64,000 nt of DNA from Belliella calami (GTDB lineage: Bacteria; Bacteroidota; Bacteroidia; Cytophagales; Cyclobacteriaceae): NCBI RefSeq assembly GCF_022549695.1, contig NZ_JAKZGS010000002.1:332576-396575 (forward strand), given 5' to 3'. The notes under the pieces were generated by a model, which worked only from the letters and a program-made list of their open reading frames with translations, was not told the origin of the DNA and made no database searches. This document shows positions 54,814-62,857 of the stretch, piece after piece (position 1 is the stretch's first letter; the number at the start of each line of letters is the position of its first letter). A program made the position numbers and the translations under genes.

Positions 54814-56424
54814 ATGAAATCAGATTTTATGAAATATATACTTGGATATTTACTACTTATAACCCTGCCATTTTCTCTTTCCGCACAAAACAATCCCAAT
54901 TTAGTCACCTTATATAATTCAGATTCTACTTTTGTGGGGACGGGACTGATGGTGAATAATAAAATGGATGGATTATGGAGATTTGAAAACCCAAAAACAG
55001 GATTACTTATACAGACCACCAATTTTACTGATGGCAAAAGGGATGGTAAAACTATTGCTTACCATGATGGAAAAATAAAACGCCTAGAAGCAGATTACAA
55101 ACTTGACAAACTTAACGGCTCATACAGGGAATTTGATCCTTTTGGGAATTTGAAAATTGAATTGGTATTTCAGGATAGCATACCTGTGGGACCGTATAAA
55201 GAATATTATCCAAAAACAGAGCAAGCGACAAATTTTAGCCCAAATATAGAAAGAATGGAGGGTCAATACGTCAACGGAAAGAAAGACGGCATTTGGATCA
55301 CCTATTTCAACATTCGCCCAGCTGCAGTAGCCATTAAAGAAACCTATAAAAACGGATACCTAGATGGCCCATACACAGAATATGACTATGATGGGACTTT
55401 GATGGTGGAAATAAACTATATAAACGGAAAGCCTGATGGTACTTTCAAAAGGTTTGTTAACAACAAAATGACGTGGCAGGAAGGTCAGTTTGATAAAGGA
55501 AGAAAAGTTGGCAAATGGCTTTCTTACTTCCCCGGGACAAAGACACTAGAGTCGGAAGAATATTATGATGATAGAGGAAATAAGATCGGAGAATGGAAAT
55601 ATTATTATGAAAACAAAAGAACTGCAAGGATTGAAAAATACGAGAATGATATTCCAGTAGGTACTTGGGAAGAATTCTTCCCAAATAGAAATTTATCCAA
55701 AAAGAAAACATATGAATTGGGGATGCCTGTAGGTGAATATGTTGAAAACCATTCGAATGGTTCCGTTTCTGTAGAAGGGCAATATAAGGGAGGTGTAAAA
55801 GATGGACTTTGGAAAAATTACTTTCCTGATGGTAAACTTTACTCTATCGGAGAATACAAGAATGACTTAAAGTCAGGTCTTTGGAAATATTTTAATAAAA
55901 TAGGAATTTTAATTGCTGAAGGCGAATATAATCTAGGTTCAGAGAATGGTCAATGGTTCTATTATTATGACGGAGGACAGTTAAAGTCTGTGGGAAGTTA
56001 TTTTTTGGGTTTTGAAGAAGGTACATGGGGATTATTTTATGACAACAAACAACTCACCCAAGAAGAACACTGGAGCAATGGAAGGTTGATGAACATAGGT
56101 GATTATTTTACTCACAATGGCTCAAAAACTCTTGATAGAGGAACTTTGAACGATGGAAGTGGAACTAGAATCACATATTATATAAATGGAAAAAAAGAAT
56201 CAGTAGGAACCTATAAAAGCGGAAAACCTGAAGGTAAATGGTCATATTATCATGAAAACGGAAAGGTAGCATCTGAAGGTGAAATGGTAGATGGCAAAAA
56301 AGAAGGTGTTTGGCGATACTTCAATATGAATGGAAGACTTGAGCAAATCATAACTTTTGAAGGAGATGAAATCAAAGAACCAAAAGAAGCTGAGAATGAA
56401 ATAAAGTTCAAAACGTTTGAGTAA
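54814..56424 (+). CDS. Secreted YwqK/MORN-repeat protein
   Basis: A 536-residue protein with a signal peptide (YILGYLLLITLPFSLSAQ); the second Met (54829) could be the real start. The mature chain is about twenty repeats of the MORN/YwqK type, each with a pattern like G-x-x-xG-x-W-x-x-Y (KDGLWKNYFPDGKLYSIGEY, KSGLWKYFNKIGILIAEGEY, PEGKWSYYHENGKVASEGEM). Such repeats form an elongated beta structure in envelope proteins. YwqK proteins are sometimes labelled antitoxins; nothing here supports that. Confidence 0.87.
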   Translation: MKSDFMKYILGYLLLITLPFSLSAQNNPNLVTLYNSDSTFVGTGLMVNNKMDGLWRFENPKTGLLIQTTNFTDGKRDGKTIAYHDGKIKRLEADYKLDKLNGSYREFDPFGNLKIELVFQDSIPVGPYKEYYPKTEQATNFSPNIERMEGQYVNGKKDGIWITYFNIRPAAVAIKETYKNGYLDGPYTEYDYDGTLMVEINYINGKPDGTFKRFVNNKMTWQEGQFDKGRKVGKWLSYFPGTKTLESEEYYDDRGNKIGEWKYYYENKRTARIEKYENDIPVGTWEEFFPNRNLSKKKTYELGMPVGEYVENHSNGSVSVEGQYKGGVKDGLWKNYFPDGKLYSIGEYKNDLKSGLWKYFNKIGILIAEGEYNLGSENGQWFYYYDGGQLKSVGSYFLGFEEGTWGLFYDNKQLTQEEHWSNGRLMNIGDYFTHNGSKTLDRGTLNDGSGTRITYYINGKKESVGTYKSGKPEGKWSYYHENGKVASEGEMVDGKKEGVWRYFNMNGRLEQIITFEGDEIKEPKEAENEIKFKTFE

Positions 56425-56467
56425 TTCATAACATTCGTGATCTGAATCAGTTCTTTATCTAAAAAAT

Positions 56468-56638
56468 ATGTTCGGACTATTTAAAAAGAAAACAGAAATA
56501 GAGAAGCTTCAGGAAAGTTATAAAACTCTTCTTGAAAAAGCACATAAACTCTCCCATTCAAACAGAACTGAAGCAGACAAATTAATGGCAGAGGCGGAAA
56601 TGGTTGCAAAAAAAATAGATATTCTAAAAAGCAAGTAA
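56468..56638 (+). CDS. Lacal_2735-family small protein
   Basis: A 56-residue charged helical protein, MFGLFKKKTEIEKLQESYKT at the start, with EKAHKLSHSNRTEADKLMAEAE following. This N-terminal MFGLFKKK and the KLS-xxNR-xxAD pattern match the Lacal_2735 family of Bacteroidota. Its role is unknown; the shape suggests a membrane-peripheral helix. It is followed by a strong terminator and the MITE-like copy C. It was too short for the usual length cut-off. Confidence 0.8.
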   Translation: MFGLFKKKTEIEKLQESYKTLLEKAHKLSHSNRTEADKLMAEAEMVAKKIDILKSK

Positions 56639-56674
56639 CAGATTATTTCCACTTGATATTTATAACATTCAAAA

Positions 56675-56709
56675 GGACTCACGTGATTTTCGTGAGTCCA
56701 TTTTTTTTT
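56675..56709 (+). terminator. Terminator after the Lacal_2735 gene
   Basis: A perfect 9-bp stem (ggactcacg with cgtgagtcc) with a 7-nt loop and nine T's. Confidence 0.92.
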
Positions 56710-56728
56710 GCGTTTTTACTAAAATTAA

Positions 56729-56880
56729 TATGACTATCCGCTTTCTTGCACGTAGCCAAACAATGGGTTGTTGGATGAACGATTTGTGGTTCTGTTGACT
56801 GTGAGCTGTTGTCTGCTGACGAGTATCCGCAACTTATAAAGGTACTTCTTACCCTACGTGCAACATTGCGGATACTCATA
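56729..56880 (-). mobile_element. MITE-like repeat, copy C, with 8-bp target duplication
   Basis: A 152-bp non-coding element in the 393-bp gap 56639-57031. The ends are tatgactatccgc and gcggatactcata, imperfect inverted repeats that extend inward to ctacgtgca/tgcacgtag. Direct repeats aaaattaa flank it at 56721-56728 and 56881-56888. Inside, gagtatccgcaa (56821-56832) and ttgcggatactc (56866-56877) form a perfect 12-bp hairpin stem with a 33-nt loop. Copy A is in the opposite orientation. No transposase is nearby. The rest of the gap (56881-57031) is AT-rich leader. Confidence 0.85.
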
Positions 56881-57031
56881 AAAATTAATAATGTTTTTTT
56901 AAATTTTTTCCAATGATTAAGGATTTGCTAAAACGTTTTTATCAAAATATTAGCAATTCATGAGTCTTTTGATCAAAACAATTTTTTAAAAAAGCACGTA
57001 AAACAGACTATAATACTAAACCAATACAATT

Positions 57032-58396
57032 ATGAAAAATCTAACTCTAATCCGATTGGGACTCATTTTGATGCTAGGCATCGGATTGTCTCTAAATAAT
57101 AAAGTAGAAGCTGCTCCTTCTCCGATGGGGGTTAGTTTTCAAGTTTTCTACAATGAATTAAGTCCATATGGCGACTGGGTAAATGACAGAAATCATGGAT
57201 ATGTTTGGATACCAAATGTCGGTGGAAATTTCCATCCGTATGGAACGAATGGCTATTGGGAAATGACAAATTTTGGAAACACTTGGGTTTCTCATTATGA
57301 TTGGGGATGGGCTCCATTCCATTACGGAAGATGGTTTTGGACTGATTTCTATGGTTGGGCTTGGGTACCTGGATATGAGTGGGGACCAGCTTGGGTGAAT
57401 TGGAGAACAGGTGGTGGATATTATGGATGGGCACCTCTTGGACCTGGTGTCGGAATCAACGTCTCTATAGGATTTCATAGCAATCATTGGAGATTTGTAC
57501 CGCAAAGAAGATTCAGACACCGTCAATTCTACAATTACTATGTCCCTTCTAGAAACGTAGTAAGTATCTATAACAGGACTACTATTATAAACAACACTTA
57601 TGTCTATAATAACAGAACTTATGTATCTGGGCCTGCAAGAAGAGATGTAGAAAGAGTTACTAGAACTTCTGTACCTGTATATCAAGTAAACAACAGCCCA
57701 AGACCTGGAAGGTCTTCTGTAGGAAACAACAGAACATTAAGTATATACAGACCAGAAATTGACAATTCCAGAACTGCAAATTCACAAGCAAGACCTTCAA
57801 GGACTTTGACAACAGATGAATATAGAACTAGTCGTTCGGCAAATCAAAATAGATCTGCTGTAACTACCAACAGTAGAAGTGCAACTTCTAGAGAAGCTAA
57901 CTCTAGGGTGAATTCAGAAAGTAGAACTACCACTCAGGAAAGAAGGGCTGCATCTTCAAGTAGAACACAAGATGCACCAAGGAATACCAGAGAAAGTTCA
58001 GTTCAGAATTCGAACAGACAATCTGAAGTGAGATCTGCTCCACAGCAAAGTCAAAGTGCTCCTAGGGTAAATCAAAATAGTAGAACTTCTAGTTCAAGAG
58101 AAGCTACAGCACCTGCTACAAATAGATCAAATCAGCCAACAAATGTTAGGCAATCTACTCCAAATACAAGGAATACAGGAACTGTGAATTCTTCTCCAGC
58201 AAGGCAAACAAGAACAGCACCTGCAAGATCTAGTAGTCCTGAAAAGGTTAGGCAGTCTGCTCCAAATACAAGGAGCTCCAATACTGTAAGATCTGCTCCA
58301 GCTAGGCAATCTACTGCTTCTCCTGCAAGATCTAGTTCAAACAATAGATCATCATCTGGAACCTCTTCGAGAGGTGGTGGTAGAGGAGATATCTAA
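57032..58396 (+). CDS. DUF6600 secreted protein with Ser/Arg/Asn-rich tail
   Basis: A 454-residue secreted protein (signal peptide IRLGLILMLGIGLSL...VEA). Residues about 40-165 are the DUF6600 domain of Trp/Tyr/Gly-rich repeats (PYGDWVN, HYDWGWAPFHYGRWFW, WVPGYEWGPAWVNWR, YYGWAPLGPG). The tail from about 230 on is low-complexity Ser/Arg/Asn/Thr with drifting repeats such as RQSTPNTRNTG, RQSAPNTRSSN and SAPARQ. Such tails are probably disordered; their role is unknown. It ends at a terminator. Confidence 0.85.
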   Translation: MKNLTLIRLGLILMLGIGLSLNNKVEAAPSPMGVSFQVFYNELSPYGDWVNDRNHGYVWIPNVGGNFHPYGTNGYWEMTNFGNTWVSHYDWGWAPFHYGRWFWTDFYGWAWVPGYEWGPAWVNWRTGGGYYGWAPLGPGVGINVSIGFHSNHWRFVPQRRFRHRQFYNYYVPSRNVVSIYNRTTIINNTYVYNNRTYVSGPARRDVERVTRTSVPVYQVNNSPRPGRSSVGNNRTLSIYRPEIDNSRTANSQARPSRTLTTDEYRTSRSANQNRSAVTTNSRSATSREANSRVNSESRTTTQERRAASSSRTQDAPRNTRESSVQNSNRQSEVRSAPQQSQSAPRVNQNSRTSSSREATAPATNRSNQPTNVRQSTPNTRNTGTVNSSPARQTRTAPARSSSPEKVRQSAPNTRSSNTVRSAPARQSTASPARSSSNNRSSSGTSSRGGGRGDI

Positions 58397-58419
58397 ATCA
58401 TTGATAATTATAAATAAAT

Positions 58420-58447
58420 AGGGATGCCAATCATTTGGCATCCCTTT
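58420..58447. terminator. Bidirectional terminator after the DUF6600 gene
   Basis: An 11-bp perfect stem (agggatgccaa with ttggcatccct) and a 4-nt loop. Both flanks can serve; the convergent small gene stops at 58457. Confidence 0.8.
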
Positions 58448-58456
58448 CTGTTTTTT

Positions 58457-58693
58457 CTAAAACTTCTTTGGCACTACCCCTCTTCCCTGATCAATCAGTT
58501 CGTCTAATTCATAATCTTTACCTTTACCCCACCTTAGAAGCTCTTCAATCGTATATATCTCGGTAGTATCTAAATCCTTTACTTTAAAATTGGAGCCAGA
58601 AAGACGGGAAATAACTTCCAATTTTCTATTTTCTCCCATGTTTCGAAATTCATAAACCCTTCCTACCCTAAGGTTGTCTAAAGCAATTGCCAT
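58457..58693 (-). CDS. Small protein of unknown function
   Basis: A 78-residue protein (from ATG 58693, MAIALDNLRVGRVYEFRN); the longer frame begins at TTG. Charged, mixed alpha/beta, ending RGVVPKKF. No family recognised. It follows the heme lipoprotein gene after 2 bp, in the same minus-strand run. Confidence 0.65.
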   Translation of the reverse strand: MAIALDNLRVGRVYEFRNMGENRKLEVISRLSGSNFKVKDLDTTEIYTIEELLRWGKGKDYELDELIDQGRGVVPKKF

Positions 58694-58695
58694 GT

Positions 58696-59121
58696 TCAAT
58701 CAATTTTCAATAAGTTAATTCTTTTAACTGGCCCTGGGCAAAAATTGTTGTGACAAGCAAGGCAAGAATTTACTAAAAGTTGATAATTGTCCAGCAACTC
58801 TTCTTTCTTACTATTTTCCAACTCCTTTAGACTTGCCAAATAAGCCATTCCCATAGATTGAAATGTTTCTGATTTCACATTGGCATCAGTAGGCTTTGCC
58901 GTCAATATCTCTTTATGCTTTTCTAGATACAGTTTTATTGATTTTCCTTCTTCCACTGAGACTTTTATTCCCTCCATGTCAACAAACATCTCTCTCATCA
59001 ATAGCGCCAAAGGTGCATCTTGATTTGGGTATTTTATAGTTTCAGAGACATTCTTTTTTTCTTTTTGAGAACATGAAATAACTATGGCCAATAAGAAAAG
59101 TGAAAAAAGGGTTCTATGCAT
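58696..59121 (-). CDS. Lipoprotein with a single c-type heme motif
   Basis: A 141-residue lipoprotein (lipobox AIVISC at 14-19). Near the C-terminus the sequence NSCLACHNNFCPGPVKRI has CxxCH, so one covalently bound heme is expected, as in cytochrome c'-like proteins. The rest is helical. It overlaps the upstream DUF4920 gene by 8 bp. A likely periplasmic or outer-membrane electron carrier. Confidence 0.82.
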   Translation of the reverse strand: MHRTLFSLFLLAIVISCSQKEKKNVSETIKYPNQDAPLALLMREMFVDMEGIKVSVEEGKSIKLYLEKHKEILTAKPTDANVKSETFQSMGMAYLASLKELENSKKEELLDNYQLLVNSCLACHNNFCPGPVKRINLLKID

Positions 59122-59629
59122 TTTCCTTAATAATTACACCTACTGCCTCGAAAGCATATTCTTCTTTAGGTGCAGTGATCTCTTCAATATCTTCTTTTGA
59201 TTTGCCGGCATCTTCAGCATAGTGTCTCAATGTAGCCACATCGGTTACAGTCTTAGTTGCTATTCCTTCTATGATTACAGGATAACCTTGAGATGTCAAA
59301 GGAACAAAAAATCCATAATCCTTAAATGTAACCCTCATACTCTCACCACTTGGCAAGTCCAAAGTCATCCAACATCCTTTTTTAGAACATACTTCTTTGA
59401 TTTGTCCAACTACTTTCCCTTCAAATTCCCCCGAGTCTTTCAATTCATTATACATTTGAGCTATTGACAACACTTCTATCTCTTCCACTTCAGCTCCATA
59501 ATTTCCAGGAACTTTGACAACAGTCTCTTCTACATTTTCAATACCTGCTTGTTGAGTTTCAGATTTATTACAGGCAAACATAAATGGAACGAGTGCAAGA
59601 GCGAGAATCAAAATTTTTTTCATATTCAT
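59114..59629 (-). CDS. DUF4920 lipoprotein
   Basis: A 171-residue lipoprotein (LVPFMFAC lipobox). The core GKVVGQIKEVCSKKGCWMTL with a CxxxxxC pair, then MRVTFKDYGFFVPL, is the DUF4920 hallmark. The two cysteines may bind a metal or form a disulfide. It overlaps the heme lipoprotein gene, suggesting joint expression and maybe a redox partnership (inference). Confidence 0.85.
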   Translation of the reverse strand: MNMKKILILALALVPFMFACNKSETQQAGIENVEETVVKVPGNYGAEVEEIEVLSIAQMYNELKDSGEFEGKVVGQIKEVCSKKGCWMTLDLPSGESMRVTFKDYGFFVPLTSQGYPVIIEGIATKTVTDVATLRHYAEDAGKSKEDIEEITAPKEEYAFEAVGVIIKENA

Positions 59630-59702
59630 AAGGATTAGATTTTTTTAAGTGTAAAAATAAACAGATTTTGAAATTACCTCAATATCAACGTTTCAAAATT
59701 CA

Positions 59703-60353
59703 TCATTTTTTTAATTTATCAGCAAAGACCTTTTTGAATTTCTCAACTTTTGGTCTAATAACCATTTGACAATATGGTTGCATTCCATTGTCATTGAAAT
59801 AATTTTGATGATAATCCTCAGCAACATAGAAATTGCTAAATGGCGTGATTTCCGTCACAATTTTGCTATCAAAGGAACCTGATCCATCCAATTTACTCTT
59901 GTAGAATTCAGCTACTTCTCTCTGTTTGTCGGAGTGATAAAATATTGCAGACCTATATTGAGGACCTACATCAGCGCCTTGCCTATTCAATGTGGTTGGA
60001 TCATGGGTTGACCAAAAAACTTCCAGGATTTCTTCAAAAGAGATTACTTTTGGATCAAAGAAAAATTGGATGACTTCAGCATGGCCGGTAGTTCCGGAAG
60101 TAACCTGTCTGTAGGTTGGATTGTCAATATGACCACCACTATAACCTGACTTTACATCTTTCACACCCACGAGGTCTTGATAAATTGCTTCTATACACCA
60201 AAAGCATCCTGACCCCAATGTGGCTACTTCCATATTATCTGGAATATTTGTTTTTGTTTTGGGTATTTCTTTCATGGACTTTACTTTTTGTTGAGCTTGA
60301 ATATTGTACGTCATAATGACGCTTAGAATGACGAGGAAAAATTTTTTCTTCAT
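59703..60353 (-). CDS. msrA: Periplasmic peptide-methionine (S)-S-oxide reductase
   Basis: A 216-residue MsrA with a signal peptide (FFLVILSVIMTYNIQA), so it acts outside the cytoplasm. The catalytic Cys is C50 in GSGCFWC (C50 and C53), and Gly/Tyr-rich GYSGGH and HAEVIQ segments follow. The start at 60353 is preferred over the longer frame at 60377. It repairs oxidised methionine in envelope proteins. A further gene (DUF3253-like) lies upstream. Confidence 0.93.
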   Translation of the reverse strand: MKKKFFLVILSVIMTYNIQAQQKVKSMKEIPKTKTNIPDNMEVATLGSGCFWCIEAIYQDLVGVKDVKSGYSGGHIDNPTYRQVTSGTTGHAEVIQFFFDPKVISFEEILEVFWSTHDPTTLNRQGADVGPQYRSAIFYHSDKQREVAEFYKSKLDGSGSFDSKIVTEITPFSNFYVAEDYHQNYFNDNGMQPYCQMVIRPKVEKFKKVFADKLKK

Positions 60354-60395
60354 AACATATTGTTTGATTTTCAACAAAAAAAGAAGGAATGAAGT

Positions 60396-60638
60396 TTAGA
60401 ATACTGTAAAAATTCTGATTTCTTCTATCTTGAATTCTCCTTCGATAGGTAAAACATTTACTTTGCCTTCATTCACCAAACGTAAAGTTTCCAATTCCAA
60501 TTCATTCACAAAGTGAATCCAATCTTGAGGAAACATCCATTTTAAGACTTCCAAAGCTTGGAATGCGTCCCCCCTTTTCATCCTTCCCATTTCCAAAATA
60601 GCTATTTCAAGAACTGATATGTTTACAATTTCCTTCAA
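60396..60638 (-). CDS. DUF3253-like small protein
   Basis: An 80-residue protein with the DUF3253-like order: an N-terminal helix, RGDAFQALEVLKWMFPQDWIHFV, then ETLRLVNEGKVNVLP. It looks like a small winged-helix-like fold. It lies 5 bp from the methyltransferase gene and closes the polysaccharide-type run. Assignment is by pattern only. Confidence 0.5.
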   Translation of the reverse strand: MKEIVNISVLEIAILEMGRMKRGDAFQALEVLKWMFPQDWIHFVNELELETLRLVNEGKVNVLPIEGEFKIEEIRIFTVF

Positions 60639-60643
60639 AACTA

Positions 60644-61186
60644 TTAATTACAAATCATTATAAATGCAGGTGGAAAATTCTTAAGTGTGAAACTCGTCTT
60701 AATGGTAGGAAAGTAGTCAGCAAATTGATATTTCAACAAATAAGAATAACAAATCTGAATGAATTTCCCTTTTTCAGCAACAGATTCTTTGCTTTTGCGG
60801 TAAATCTGAGCTCTTATATCTTTATGTATTAGACTAAATGGCAAAGAAGAAAGAATAAAATCCGCCTTTTCTCCATTAAGATATTTATCTAGATTCTCAG
60901 CTGAATCACAAATAATTACAATGTTTTTTTGAGGAAACATTATTTCAAGATTGTCACAAAAACTTTTTGAAATTTCGAAAACCAATAGTTTGGCATCTGG
61001 ATCCATTCTTTCGACAATGCCTTTTGTAATACTTCCATCACCTCCACCCAATTCAACAAGTATTTTTGCACCTTTGAAATCAGCGAATGACAACATTTTA
61101 TCAACTAATGGTTTTGAACTGAAAGTAACAGCTCCGGTAGTTGAAATATTAGTAAATAGCTCTTTAAATAACTTAATTCTTGACAT
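60644..61186 (-). CDS. SAM-dependent methyltransferase (PmtA-like)
   Basis: A 180-residue class I methyltransferase. The SAM motif is VELGGGDGSITKGI (about residues 43-56), the acidic strand end is LLVFEIS, and the post-I motif is DSAENLDKYL. The SSLPFSLI segment, in place of DPPY/NPPF, resembles phospholipid N-methyltransferases. Its substrate could be a lipid or glycan. It is 19 bp downstream of the receiver-domain gene. Confidence 0.8.
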   Translation of the reverse strand: MSRIKLFKELFTNISTTGAVTFSSKPLVDKMLSFADFKGAKILVELGGGDGSITKGIVERMDPDAKLLVFEISKSFCDNLEIMFPQKNIVIICDSAENLDKYLNGEKADFILSSLPFSLIHKDIRAQIYRKSKESVAEKGKFIQICYSYLLKYQFADYFPTIKTSFTLKNFPPAFIMICN

Positions 61187-61205
61187 TCTATTTTTAGTAA
61201 TATGA

Positions 61206-61580
61206 CTAAATCAAAAAACGTTTAATTCTCAATACAAGCTCTGAAGGATTAAAAGGTTTCGAAATAAAATCATCTGCTCCCAACTTAAATGCCTTATCAA
61301 CAGCACTTTCCTCATCTCCCAAAGAAGACAGTATCAAAATAGGCATATTGGGAAAAAGTTTCTTTGCTAAATAAGTTACTTCCAACCCAGACTTAAATGG
61401 TAACATAATGTCAGTTATAAGTAAATCAGGTTTAAATTGACTTACAGCTTTTATTCCACTATCACCATCTTTTGCACTATAGACCTTAAAACCTTCTTTT
61501 TTAAGCCTATACTCTGTCATTCTCAAAATCAATTCATCATCTTCTATAAGTAGCAATACAAATTGGGATGGATCAATCAT
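61206..61580 (-). CDS. Stand-alone response regulator receiver domain
   Basis: A 124-residue CheY-like receiver without an output domain. Acidic pair LLIEDDE at the start, phospho-Asp57 in LLITDIMLP and Lys in ISKPFNP. It sits between the YaiO-like gene (11 bp) and the methyltransferase gene. Probably links phosphorylation to the synthase complex by protein contact. Its kinase is unknown. Confidence 0.92.
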   Translation of the reverse strand: MIDPSQFVLLLIEDDELILRMTEYRLKKEGFKVYSAKDGDSGIKAVSQFKPDLLITDIMLPFKSGLEVTYLAKKLFPNMPILILSSLGDEESAVDKAFKLGADDFISKPFNPSELVLRIKRFLI

Positions 61581-61591
61581 TTTTTTAAATC

Positions 61592-62857
61592 TTACTTTAA
61601 CCTGTATTGAAGGTTTAAACTACCCTCATATTCATTTTGAGCAAAGCTAGGATTATATTCTTGATAATTATACATTAATTGAACTCCTATGAAAAATTTT
61701 TCTGAAATACTTTTATAATATCCAAACCCAAATCTGTAAGATTCTAAAGCTACTCTATTGTCAAACTGACCTAGGGTAGTTCTTTCATCAGGTGATGTAC
61801 CATATCCTACTATAAAACTAAGATAATCAAACCTTCCTCCTAAATAATACCTAGAAGTAAATGTAAAAGCAGGATAAAAACTATCTTCTTCATTCTGAAT
61901 AAACATTCTCAAATTTAACCAATAAGAACCCAAGTATTTCCCAACCCCTATGATCCCTGAGCGGAACTCCCTATTTCCCTCTGGAGGACTTACAACGGTA
62001 TATCTCAAGCCAACTTCTCCTTCCCAACCTTTTTGAAAATTTTTGAAAAACGAATATCCAAATCTCAAATTGGGAAATACAATATCATTGCTATATGCAA
62101 GCCCTGCATATGAATAGGAAGTTTTTCCAGTAAAAAAATATGATTCTACTTCATACTGAAAGCCACTTGAAATCGATTCTCCTGCACTAAGCCTATCTGC
62201 ATAATTCACCCTTCCTATCAAACTCCCCCATTCTCGCTCTCTGATATATTGCAAGCCTGTGAGATGCCAAGGACCTACTCCTTCCCTACTGAAACCAGTC
62301 AAACTATAATTTATACCAATCCTGTCCGAATTGAATCGTGATTCCAGATTATTAAATCTTTGTCTAAATTCAGAAATTTCAGGATATTCTTCCAATGTGG
62401 CCTTTAGAAAATCATATTCATCTCTATGATTTCCCTTTTTTACTAAAATTTCATGCTCAAACATAAGCAAAGGAGCTTGATCAATCCCTATCACTTTCGC
62501 TTCATCAATTCTTTTGGATGCACTATCATAATCTTTTGTCTTAATAATCAGCGGGATAAGGTAAAAGTAAACTTCATGATACGAATCATCTCTATCCAAA
62601 ACATAGTCAAAATAGTATCTGGCACTATCTAAATCTTCCAATCTTTGATGAATCCTTCCAAGGAGTACATGATAATCCAAATAATCTGGAGCTATTTCAA
62701 GAGCTTTCCAAGACAACTTTTTGGCATTCTCCAAATTGTTTGATTCATTAAACTCCCTGTAAGCTACTTTTAGTAAACTATCAGTATCCACTTGCTGCCC
62801 AACAACCTGCATTGAAAACAAAAGTGTAAAAATCGAAATAAATAAAGCTCTCAACAT
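61592..62857 (-). CDS. TPR plus YaiO-like outer membrane beta-barrel protein
   Basis: A 421-residue secreted protein (signal peptide IFTLLFSMQVVGQQ). Residues about 25-170 are TPR helices (AKKLSWKALEIAPDYLDYHV, ARYYFDYVLDRDDSYHEVYF). The rest is a barrel of the YaiO type (GPWHLTGLQYIREREWGSLIGRVNYA...RFGFGYYKSISEKFFIGVQLMY), ending in NLQYRLK. The TPR-plus-barrel plan parallels the PgaA/BcsC exporters. Its start overlaps the stop of the glycosyltransferase gene by 1 bp. Confidence 0.87.
   Translation of the reverse strand: MLRALFISIFTLLFSMQVVGQQVDTDSLLKVAYREFNESNNLENAKKLSWKALEIAPDYLDYHVLLGRIHQRLEDLDSARYYFDYVLDRDDSYHEVYFYLIPLIIKTKDYDSASKRIDEAKVIGIDQAPLLMFEHEILVKKGNHRDEYDFLKATLEEYPEISEFRQRFNNLESRFNSDRIGINYSLTGFSREGVGPWHLTGLQYIREREWGSLIGRVNYADRLSAGESISSGFQYEVESYFFTGKTSYSYAGLAYSNDIVFPNLRFGYSFFKNFQKGWEGEVGLRYTVVSPPEGNREFRSGIIGVGKYLGSYWLNLRMFIQNEEDSFYPAFTFTSRYYLGGRFDYLSFIVGYGTSPDERTTLGQFDNRVALESYRFGFGYYKSISEKFFIGVQLMYNYQEYNPSFAQNEYEGSLNLQYRLK

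Noticed and set aside
54814-56424. YwqK antitoxin function
   Set aside because: The label is only a repeat-family name; the product is secreted and there is no toxin partner.
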